Positions 1 through 64,000 of a stretch of DNA of 64,000 nt are shown here, piece by piece. This DNA is from Patagioenas fasciata (lineage: Eukaryota; Chordata; Aves; Columbiformes; Columbidae). Below the pieces are notes generated by a model. That model made no database searches and was not told the DNA's origin. It was given only the letters and a program-made list of their open reading frames with translations. A program made the translations under genes and the position numbers. The stretch spans positions 41,860,001 to 41,924,000 of the forward strand of contig NC_092524.1 in the NCBI RefSeq assembly GCF_037038585.1, written 5' to 3'. Position 1 is the stretch's first letter, and the number at the start of each line of letters is the position of its first letter.

Positions 1-3000
1 AAACACACAAAGTGTGTATGTCTGGGTGTTGTAACCAATACTGAAAAGGCCACAGAAACTAGAACATGTGTCTGCTGCTGCAGTTGGGTTGCATCACTTC
101 AAACTTGTCTTCTGACTTTGCATTTTGTGTGGAAGTGCTTTCTGATGAAATTTCTGTCATTGCAGTGACTGTTTTTGTGGTTTACTTACAGACTTCACAG
201 AATGTGATCCAGTTGTGGCTGCTCTGCATATTCAGTTGACAGGTGTAGATTCTCGGTATTGCATGCATGCAACTTTGCATTACTTGTTCTAGCAACGTCA
301 TTGACTTGTGTCATCCTGTGCTGCTTGTACAAAGTGTTTTGCTTTGATCTACATGGACAGCTGGCAGTATCTCTTTTTCCTGATGATAAATAATGAGCAG
401 TCCAAAACAGAACACGCAAAGCTTATGTATCATAAAATTGTGTGAACTTTGTAAATCAGAGTAGGTTCACTTGTAAATTATTTTATAGGATTCCAGTCAA
501 CTATTAAGCTATGATAGCTCCCCTGGTATGTTTTGAAGCAATGAGTCAACCAGGTAACTTATTTAATTATTTTATCTTCCTTCTCTTAATACGCATGCAT
601 ATGCCTCTTGTTCTTCTTCCCACTTCCTTCCTCTCTTAATCCTTCAGCATTTTTTTAATATACAAAATAATCACTCAAGAATGTTGTTGCTTCCTCTACA
701 GCTTTTGTATTTGCTCCTTGCCTGCTGCTTCTCCCTCTGGCCTGCTCCATCCTCACAGCACTCTCCTTGGGTTCAGTCTGGAGCATGTTGCCCTCTAGGC
801 CTTGTACCCAGCAGCAGTCACTCAGCAAGTCATGGCTGGGTGTTGGCTACTGGAACGTAAGGAAGACAACCAGAAAATATCTCTAACAATGAGTTGCACA
901 GACTTCCAGGGTATTAGCATGAACAGGAACTGGATTTTAAATACTCGCTTGTCTGTCTCAGTTCTTGCACTTACTAGAAATACATGGACATGAGAAGAGT
1001 AAAAAAAATCAGTTGTTCAGGAGACATCCTGCGTAGTGCAGGCACAGCTTCACAAACCTAGACAGTCAGGAGAGAATCCCTGACAGTTAATATATTTGTT
1101 ACCTTCTGAAGGAGAAAATTACAGCACTGAAAGCCATTACTTTAGTTAATGGTCAAACCAAACCGGTGAAGAATACAGTTTCAAATCCTGACCACCAGCC
1201 ATAAAGTTGATCCAGCTGAGATGTACCACAGCCTGGGACAGCCGGTTTCAACAGGTAGTAGCAGTACTTCAGGAGCTGCTGTGTCTCTTCTCATTGATGT
1301 ATCAAAGCCACTAGAAGATTTTGGCAAATTTCACATAATGGAAAAAATGATCACATAACTACGCAAGGCGGCCTGTCGCATGCAGAGATATTGCAGCCCT
1401 GGTGGCCACTTCAAGCTTGACAAACCAGGAAAGTTCCTTCTCCCTCTTTCCTTTTCCTCCTTACAGAAGCTTTGCAGTAATTGTCTCATGTTCCAAATTT
1501 GTTTCCATGGCCTCTCTATAGCCAGTTCATCCAACACCCTTTCCTCTCCTGTCTTGGCCAGAAAAGCTCCAAGAGTCCTTATGTGGACTGCTGCTTATCC
1601 CAAACCATTGCAGTTCATGGTTCTGAGCATTGCTGCAAGTGCACAGAGCTGAGGAGGACACTGCATGGATAAATACGCATGCGACAACAGGCAACAGCAA
1701 CTGCTGCTCTGATGGACATCAGAGAGAGACAAGCTTGCATTATGGCACAGACCAACGTGCAGAACAGCTCTCTTCTATGCATCATTTGGATTTGACTTGT
1801 ATTTGACTACCAACAGTCTCAGCATGGATCAAGGGCACTGGCAGTTGCTGAACAACACACGTACAACCAGCGTTGTGTTCCTGAGCAATGGTAGCTGCAC
1901 GGTCCAGAGGGATCCCAAAGCAGGTGACTGGGTGAGCAGGTACTTGTAGAAACCAACTGGAAAGGTAGGAAGACGTCTACTTGGAAAAGAAGGTATTCAC
2001 TCACAGCTTCCCCAGGTTCAGCTGCCCTCAGACAGAGGAAACTACTGTGATAGTTCATACCATGCCCACTGTCTGCCTGTCCTCCTGGTATGGGAGGGCA
2101 GAGGTATGGCCTTTTGCCACATCTCCATGGCTTTATATGGGAAAATCAAGACAGAAGGCTGCAAGCCTTTTAGCCCCAAGGGTCCACATGTATCTATATT
2201 TACTGTATGGTTTGGAGCAGGGGTGTCAAACTCATTTTCACCAGGGGCCACATCAGCTTTGCGGTTGCCTTCAAAGGGCCGAATGTAATTTTAGGACGGT
2301 ATAAATGTAACTACTCCCACATTTATACCGTCCTAAAATTACATTCGTCCCTTTGAAGGCAACCGCGAAGTTGATGTGCACACACACTCCCCCCCCCGCG
2401 CAGTGAAAATGAGTTTGACACCCCTGGTTTAGAGGGTGCCTACAGGTGGGTTGTGGCTCCAACTCCGGACCACTCGTTCTTGAGTACTTATTGAGAATTC
2501 TCATTTTACAAAAGTAAATTATTCCTAGGTTTGTTGGCCTCAAAAGGGAACTAGGAGGAATATGGGCTAAAAAAAGCCCCACCCACCCTCCCCTTGTCAC
2601 ATTATTGTGTCACTTGGCTCCCTGACAGTTAAACATCAGATTGCATCTTGCCTCAGATTGGAAGTGAAAAACCATTTCCTTGCATTGCCTCTTCTGTTAA
2701 CCCTCTTCATGCCATCCTTGCTCATTTAATAAATATAGTTGATGAAGTATCATAAAAGAAAATCTGATTTTTTTCCTGTATGCAAATTCTTTCATTCCTC
2801 TAACTCAGTTTCAGGTACATTTGGTGGCAAAAGCTTGAGCCAGTTATCCTCATATCTGTGTTTCCTGGAAGACATGCATGCATCTGTGACAATTTTTTCT
2901 TGGTGTTTTCCATGAACCTTACATGAGAGAGGATGAGGTTAAGAGCATTTGCCTTCATAATGATAGGCTGCATTTTCAAATTGCATAATATTTCTATTTT

Positions 3001-6000
3001 TAGATGTACATCAAAATTGTTTCCAGAATCCCTGAGGCTTTTATTTCCACTGAAAACATGTCTCATACAAAACCTCCTTTTCTTGTAGAAAAGGACACTG
3101 AGAACTGAGGCAGCAGGCAGAGAAAAAAAAATCCAACTTACAAAAATAAAATAAAACCAAAATCTTCCCCAGAGAAGGTTATAATAATAATAAAAAAATC
3201 CCACTAGGAGCAACAGGGAATCTCAGCAATTCTATGTTATTTCATTAGCAATGAGATAATTCACATAAATTTTAATACATGAATATTAACATTAACTTTT
3301 AAAAAATTCCAATTTAGGTTAGACAATTGCAATTCATAAGGCAGTAGCTTAGAAAAGGATTTTATCAACCTTTTCCACTACTAAATTTAGCTTCTTACCA
3401 GCAACTTGCAGAAACAGACTTTCCTCATCTGCAAACTTCTTTACATATATACACAACACATTTTTCTCTTAAGTAGCTAGACAAATTGGCACATGTACAC
3501 GGCAAAGAAGATTTGATGTCACATTCTGCCTTTTAGAATCTGATCATGCACTTTAGATGGTGGGGACTATAGAAGTGAGAACTGGACAATAGAGCAAAGT
3601 TTATATTTGGCTGCAGAGTGAGTGAATTTGGGTTAATCTACCACAGATTACTTCAGGAGGGTTTGGAAGCCTGCTTTTGCTTTGTTTTCTGTTTCTCAGA
3701 AAAAGTCTTCAGCCATACTTTTGCTATATTTAGATGTTGCTTCCCCTCTCATTGTTATATATAATAAACTGTTTATTCTCCAGAGAATCCAGAGAATATT
3801 TTAGGAAAAAAAAAAGTCTACAACTGTGTATCAACACTAAAATAAGAACCACACAACATTTTGGGAAGGTTGGTGGTGTAGCACTGGCATCTTTAGTGTT
3901 GTACAGCCAACATAATGTATAAATGCATCTGTTCAATTTTATTCTACATAATCAACTTCCAGTACTCATTATCTAAAAATATGTTAGGGGCAGGTAAAGC
4001 ATGTCATACCTAGCCAAATATACTTTTTGATTTTGATATCTTTAGAGCTATAGCCTACCATCATTAAACAGCTCGAATAATATATGTAAAAATGAACTGC
4101 TTGCTCCATACTTCAGCTAATTGGAGCCTGGCATGAAATGTCATTTACCACAACAGCTCCACTGTTGCTCAGATGAGAGCATGGATGAGAGATGGAGAAA
4201 TCCAAGCGCTTCTTTTAACATTCAGCTGCAGGAAAGTGCAGTTTAGCTTTATCTTATTGGCTATTTTTAAGGATCGCAAGTTGCAACTCAACAACTATTT
4301 AATTACGTCGTTATTTCAAGAGAAAGGTCGCTTGCGGGTGTGCAATCAGGCCACGGGGTTTCCATGCAGAGCTGGGCCGGGCCTGCCTGTGGGGGCCAGG
4401 CTGGCCAAAAGTGACTATTCCTGTGGTTTTGGACACCACGGTGCAGAGAAGTAGAAGAATAATCTACCTTGCTGTCCTTTATTTAAATACTGGACAGCGT
4501 GATTATTTTCTGAGAGTTTTTCTCCTTGCTTGAAAGTTTTACTGGCCATTTTTTTTTGCTGGAAGAAGAGAGGAGCAGTTCGTTACCAGATCAACACTGG
4601 TCAGGAAACAACATGCTCTTCTAGGAAACAGCTTCTGACTTGCTGTCTACTGATAGAGGTATGTTTCAGGATGCTGAAAACAAAAACATGTATACCTAGC
4701 AGTGAGATTATGGATGAAGCTTTAGAAGAGATTGTCACAGTGACCCCTCATACATAGTTATGGCCACAGACACATCCAACTTCATTCAAATTAAAACTAT
4801 ATTGAAATTCAATTGCATTAGCTGCCTGATCCCTACTAAGCAGTATTACTATTACTTCTGACAAACTACCAAACTATTCTGGATCACTCCATCCCTCCTG
4901 CAATTGCAACAACTCACAATTACTGCTGTGGCAGTCTTGGGAAAAAAAATCCCTTTGAAAATGCAAATTATTAACTGACTTTTATTAATAAAAAGCCTGC
5001 TATGCTTCCTGTGCATTTGTTAATCCTATTTTGTGGTGGTTTGTGTATCGTTTGATGCATCTCTCAGCCTGAAGGGGTCTGCTGCACCTTGGAACACTCC
5101 AGATCAGTCTCAGAGTTACTCCAGCCTAAGCAGGACCATTAGAAACATTGCTCATTCAGCTGGAGTGCTATGGACTTATATCCAATTAAAAACAACCACA
5201 TCCCAACTGTGTGATGCTTTTGCATGATTTTGACTAATTCTGTTTTGCTGCAGTCAACAGAAAGTTGTCTGCAAATAATTTTTGCATAGCACTTAAAAAT
5301 GCTACCTTCTGTGATGTATGCGTATTTTTATATACATATACACATATACACACATCGGCATAGGCAGGGCCTTTTGTCACACAAAAAACATTAAACTTTA
5401 AAAACAAACAGGGGAAACACAAAGTAAGTATGCATGCAGGCCACATGCTTCATTGCAAAGACAGTTACTGGAAGAAAATTTACTGGTGCTTGTAGAGGAA
5501 TGGCAAGAAAAACAATCAGCAAGGAGGCTCAGGACACAGGAGGCAGTAGCAGTAGAAGTGAGACTTCGGTTTATGGCCAAACATATGTTTGGCTCTTTTT
5601 GTTTGGCTAAATGTAAGAGCTGGAATGCCAAGCAATGTCTAAAAAAGAGTGGTATTAAAACCAAAACTGCTCTGTGGTCTTCATTATTTCTTCAGGAAAA
5701 ATAAATGTATGCAAATTCCTTGTAAATAAACAAGACTGCATAAAAGATATATGATATACCAAAGCTAAGTTTTCTTAATAACTTAAACAAGATTATATCT
5801 GTAAGAGTCATTTATAAAATCTTAAATGAGTAAGTTTATTCATGGGATCCACTTTTTTATTTTAAACGGACATGATAAAGCACAACTCAGGGCACAGGTA
5901 TTTTTACTTTGTGGATAAATTAGGGTCACACAGATGTCCTAATTTACAGAAGACATTAAGAATTAGTAGTGCTTCTCTTTATTGAACTAGGTTTTGTTTC

Positions 6001-6930
6001 TGCATTTAGGAGACGTATATATGTTGAAAATGGTGCTTTTCCACATGTGGCAACAAGACTTGACCAAGAAACATCAAATCACGTAACTACAGCACTTCTG
6101 AGAGATTCAGATGTGAGCTACTACAATGACGTCATCTAAGAAATCTCGAATTAAGCTCTTCTAAACTTTAATTTTTGGCTTTTGACAGCCTTGCTTGGTG
6201 CCCTTGCAACTTAAGCATGTTTCTTAAAACTTTTGAGCAAAGTACGATTTCATCAGATTGCATTATCAAAATTAAAAAATGTTAGTGAAAAGAGGTTCAT
6301 GCTGTTCTTATACATTACTGAAAATGAAACAAGTAGCCACAAATACTTATTGTAGCAGCTTACTTTCTCAGCAGTATTTTTGGCCACTTCGACAGTAAAC
6401 ATGACCTAAGTCTCATTTAAAAGTTTGTGGTCCCCTAAGAATCACTGTCATTTCCCAGAAGTTGCCTTTGGGAAAAAAAAGAAAAAAAAAAAAAGAATAA
6501 AAAAAAGTGTACCCAGTAAACTTTGAAGGGAAAATAATGAGAATTACTGATGAGATAAATGAGATAAGCAGCTGCCAAATTTCATGTAACTCCCTTTCAA
6601 TACAGACAACAACTACAAATTCGACTGCAATGAAGAGGTGGAACAAAGAACTGCTGGTTCTCTAGGGAAAGCCGGAAGGGATTTCAGCCATCGTTCACAC
6701 ATCTCAGCAGCTGGCACAGCACAAGGATTTACACAAACCAAATCTGTCTCCCCGATCCCACCCATTCCCACACTGTGCTGTGCAGAACAGAGGAGCCTCT
6801 GCTGTGCCGAGTCACAGACTTTGGTGCATCAGCCCAAACTTTTCTTACAAGTTTCCTTGCGGCAGCTTTACAAACATCGTCCTTCTGTTATGGAGTCCTT
6901 AGAGCTCCTTTGCTATGGGTAAAATGACTA
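1..6930. other. Intergenic 3' flank, no gene recognised
   Basis: AT-rich DNA with only short open frames that show no familiar protein, no spliceable conserved exons and no CpG island. It holds the hAT MITE at 2218-2426, a small GC-rich patch at about 4321-4450 and short A-runs (about 6473-6495). In mammals HECTD1 lies on this side of HEATR5A, but no HECTD1 exon is visible here. Confidence 0.7.
2218..2426. mobile_element. Non-autonomous hAT-type DNA transposon (MITE), long inverted-repeat form
   Basis: A 209-bp element starts CAGGGGTGTCAAACTC and ends in its exact complement, the terminal inverted repeat style of Charlie-like hAT elements. It is flanked by 8-bp target duplications, GTTTGGAG (2210-2217) and GTTTAGAG (2427-2434), with one mismatch; 8 bp is diagnostic of hAT. 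The two arms are nearly identical over about 24 bp at the tips and about 60 bp around the centre, leaving a 10-base loop (2309-2318). The right arm alone carries a C-run and CA-rich insertion (about 2379-2400). No transposase is encoded. It lies 4.5 kb beyond the 3' UTR of HEATR5A. Confidence 0.85.
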
Positions 6931-6958
6931 AGACAAATCTTAAGTGAAGAAAATTAGC

Positions 6959-6964
6959 TTTATT
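6959..6964 (-). promoter_or_regulatory. Distal poly(A) signal AATAAA
   Basis: TTTATT on the plus strand reads AATAAA on the sense strand, in the context CATAAATAAAGC. It lies 1.33 kb after the stop codon and is followed by a T-rich stretch (AATTTTCTTC), the usual arrangement for a cleavage site. Likely end of the long 3' UTR. Confidence 0.5.
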
Positions 6965-7560
6965 TATGTAAATTAGAAAAATGAATTGTTAGAACTTTGG
7001 TCAAATGATTAATTCTGTACAATTTACAATTATATTTATATACAAAACTTATAATAATAAAAATACAGTACATCACACTTTTCCTGAGTCACAGTGTGTT
7101 TCTCAGTTCTGTAATTTTGTGGGTTTTTAACGTAATTAGATTCAAGAAGGAAATGCTATCCTCAGTTTCATAGTGTCTGGTTTAGATAACACTGGTATCA
7201 AGAAAGAAGTCAATACGCTACCTGTATAAAATACTTTATAGCCATTGCAAGTTTGATAGTTATTTTTCTATATTAAAATATGTTTCTTGATAAAAATGTT
7301 AATTAAATACTTCATATCATGAGTTTGTTGCACTTAATTTGACACAGGACATGCTGACTTCAAATATGTCCATCTCTCATTGCAGAGATACATACATTTA
7401 GGTGAGTTACGAGTACATATAACCGATCATTTAAAGATCAGGAAACACACATCCAGATAGAGCAGATGTCTGAATCGAGGCACAGTATATTAAAATTGCT
7501 GTCCTATCCTGGACAAGATATGCAAGCTTCAATTGCCTGGCTAGCCTAATCCAAAATTAA

Positions 7561-7700
7561 CGCGAGTATACACCCTGAAAAGTGAGGCTGTGTCAGGCAG
7601 CGCAGCGCCGCGCCAGCCTGCAGGTACTTACACATGCAGAATCGACCCACCGGTGACGCCCTGGAGCCCTCAGTGAGCCCGCACTGCAGAGCCGCGTTTC
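7561..7700. other. CpG-rich pocket in the 3' UTR / downstream flank
   Basis: About 140 bp with a dozen or so CpG dinucleotides (CAGCGCAGCGCCGCGCC, ACCGGTGACGCC, GCCGCGTTTC) inside otherwise AT-rich DNA. It lies between the two HEATR5A poly(A) signals. A CAG-GTACTT splice-donor-like site occurs on the plus strand at 7621-7629 and TGT-GTAAGTACC on the minus strand over the same bases. No coding frame is evident. Function unknown. Confidence 0.6.
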
Positions 7701-7763
7701 ACAGCATTTGCTACATCTTGTCCAGCTCAGGAAGTTATTAGGGTTAAAGCTATCAATATTACC

Positions 7764-7769
7764 TTTATT
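7764..7769 (-). promoter_or_regulatory. Proximal poly(A) signal AATAAA
   Basis: Reads AATAAA in the sense strand (context CTCAATAAAGG), 521 nt after the stop codon. It could give a short 3' UTR isoform. The downstream sequence has only a moderate T/GT content, so usage is uncertain. Confidence 0.4.
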
Positions 7770-8289
7770 GAGTTGAGAGTTTTGAGATCAACGGTAAGGC
7801 TTACAAGGATATTTAATCTGTTTACTTAATGATGCAGTGCGTTAAATTAGTAATTAGGATAGATTACAACCTGCAAGTAAATTTATGTCCTGGTTAAATC
7901 CCAGAACCAATCAGGGCAACTTAGTTTTGACAAGCATTGATTTAAACCAAAATTAATTTTACTTAATGGCCATGCGTGGGCTGCTCCTAAATGTATCTAT
8001 GGTAAAGTTCACTATACTTGTCTAGGCATGTGCATTTCTGGTATCTTAGTCCAAAATAATCCAAAAATACAGATTAAATGGCTTCTGATAGATTTATGCA
8101 TAGTGTAAGAAGTCTTACACTAACAGAATGTTACCTAGAGATTTGCTTTCTCTTAAAAACTTTTTGTAATACTTCAGTGTAGACTGAAATATGAGAGGTC
8201 AACTCACAGGGATCCTGCTCTGATTAGAAATTTAAAAGGGACATTTTTTGCTGTTGATATCAAAGTGCATAAAATGACAATATGAGACT

Positions 8290-62555
<54,266 letters not shown>

Positions 62556-62591
62556 TCAAACACCGCAGAATAATGAAAAATAAAATTTTAC

Positions 62592-62624
<33 letters not shown>

Positions 62625-62636
62625 CGTGTGTGTATA
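62592..62636. repeat. (TA)n(TG)n dinucleotide microsatellite
   Basis: A run of TA units passes into about 16 TG units with one C interruption (TGTGCGTG), then TATATGG. On the HEATR5A sense strand it is (CA)n followed by (TA)n, ending about 40 bp before the exon that carries the start codon. Confidence 0.95.
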
Positions 62637-63177
62637 TGGTGACTGAATCAGAAGTTTAGACACCTAAACAGAAAAAGGAAAAACAAAATTACCAGCAAGT
62701 CAGTGGTCATATTATACTTACACTTGACTTATTAATACTAAACTTTCAAAAAAACACTTAATATAAAAAAAAATACAGTGGTTTTATTTAGGTGGCTTTA
62801 GTAATACTCAGTGGTTTTGGAAATTTAATGATGGTATTGATGTCATTACGAATCAAAGTTAAATACGCTTCAGAAAAATAAGAGTGATTCTCACTGAGCT
62901 ATTTTTTCTTCATCTTGTTTTGTATAAGCAAGGTTTACCAGTACTTGATCATGTGTATACCTGAAAGTAACGATCATTTGTCCCCAGACATAATGACTTT
63001 TGCGACATAGAGCTAAGTGCAACAACAGCAGTAATCTACACCTACCAAACTCAAGTTAATTATATTCACAAATAGAAATGCTAACATCTTGTTCAAACAC
63101 TTCATGTATTTTCAATGTCATGTAAAGCATAAATAAAAACCAGAACTTAATTACTGAACAAACATCTAATGCTTTAA

Positions 63178-63262
63178 AAGAAAAAACAAAACCAAAACAA
63201 CAAAAAAACCCAAACAAACAAAAAAAACCCACAACCCCAACCAAAAAAAAAAAAAAAACTAA
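63178..63262. repeat. A-rich low-complexity tract
   Basis: About 85 bp made almost only of A with scattered C (AAAAC, AAACCC units), ending in a run of 17 A. Lies in the presumed 5' UTR intron or upstream region. The minus-strand open frame rich in Phe over it is an artefact of this tract. Confidence 0.9.
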
Positions 63263-64000
63263 ACAACACATACTTGAAAAAAGGATGTTTCAAAAACTAT
63301 ATTTTACTTATGTATCTCAGACTATTTTGGGAATTTCCACATTGTCAATATTCATAACTAGAAGCATTGCCCCACTATTTAAATGTCATACAGCCTCAAA
63401 CTACAAAATGTAACATTCTGTATGCTTTGCAAACAAAAACAGTCAAGGAGATTCTGGTAAAATGTCAACTGTAATTTAAACTCCCAAACAAATTATCCTT
63501 TCTCGAGGTCACTGGGGTTGCTGAACACACATTTTTTCCTGTGCAGTAACAATATTATAGTGTAAAATGATCCATCAAACAGCAAACGTGCAATACAAAG
63601 CAATGTTAAATAATTCAGTACTCCAACTGCCATCAACTGCACAGCAGAAGGTTATCTTTACTACTTTCTATACGATTTTATGTATAATTTACTCACAGAG
63701 GAAATCAGCCACATCTAATTCATTATAATGAATGGTCACTTCAAATGTACCTGAAATCCCAGACAGGTTGACAAGGGACCACACTGTAAAATGGCAACTG
63801 GGGATAAATATACATACCTAACTATACCTACGTGTATTTAACCTGCATAGGTACAACAAATGTTCACAATTCACCAGTTACCTCACTCCTAGAACACCCA
63901 CAAAACTCAACTCTATCCTCCCATTTTCTGAAACATACAAAAAAGTAGGATTACATGTGTCATTCGATATTTGAGTAGAATTTCATCACTACTCAGCATG

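Larger units (their letters stand above)
6940..8289 (-). other. HEATR5A: HEATR5A 3' untranslated region (inferred extent)
   Basis: AT-rich sequence without conserved coding potential follows the stop codon. Two AATAAA signals on the minus strand offer alternative ends, giving a 3' UTR of roughly 0.5 kb or 1.35 kb. The stretch at about 6960-7100 is A/T-rich in the manner of a vertebrate 3' UTR end. A CpG-rich pocket (7561-7700) sits in the longer version. Extent is an inference; no transcript data are available here. Confidence 0.5.

Noticed and set aside
4321..4450. GC-rich patch in the 3' flank as a possible exon or promoter of a neighbour
   Set aside because: Few CpGs, no conserved frame and no splice pattern; listed only as part of the flank.
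6638..6922. Plus-strand open frame of 94 codons before the 3' UTR
   Set aside because: No recognisable protein, low-complexity Ser/Pro/Gln content and no supporting signals.
1..6930. Presence of the neighbour HECTD1 expected from mammalian gene order
   Set aside because: No exon or CpG-island promoter of that gene could be recognised in this flank.

Overview
The window is a piece of nuclear DNA from an amniote vertebrate, almost certainly a bird. It is AT-rich and intron-dense. It carries two clear CR1 LINE 3' ends (17245-17445 and 34560-34843, the second closing with the octamer-like ATTCTGTG tail typical of avian CR1) and several old MIR-like SINE remnants. The species cannot be fixed from the sequence alone.

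One gene fills most of the window: HEATR5A, on the minus strand. I traced its complete coding sequence through 35 coding exons, from the ATG at 62538-62540 to the TAA at 8290-8292. The exon lengths sum to 6147 nt, which is an intact frame of 2048 codons plus stop. Every junction keeps phase and has AG acceptors. All donors are GT except intron 25, which is a GC-AG intron. Assignment to HEATR5A rather than its paralogue HEATR5B rests on recognising the protein along its whole length, including the N-terminus [19 protein letters not shown] and the C-terminus SIQLKTNFL. The family (yeast Laa1, animal HEATR5A/B, p200) consists of long HEAT-repeat solenoids that work with AP-1, aftiphilin and gamma-synergin in endosome/TGN traffic.

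Layout: 1-6930 is intergenic 3' flank, whose only clear feature is a 209-bp palindromic hAT-type MITE with 8-bp target duplications (2210-2434). Positions 6940-8289 are the inferred 3' UTR, with two poly(A) signals and a CpG-rich pocket. Positions 8290-62540 are the coding exons and introns. Positions 62541-64000 are the start of the 5' UTR intron or upstream region. No promoter or CpG island is visible, so the true first exon probably lies beyond 64000.

I found no second protein-coding gene, tRNA, rRNA or CRISPR array, and nothing that amounts to a new biological system. The best second-look items are the hAT palindrome, the GC-AG intron, an in-frame 43-codon 5' extension of exon 23, a G-rich minisatellite in intron 11 and the CpG pocket in the 3' UTR region.
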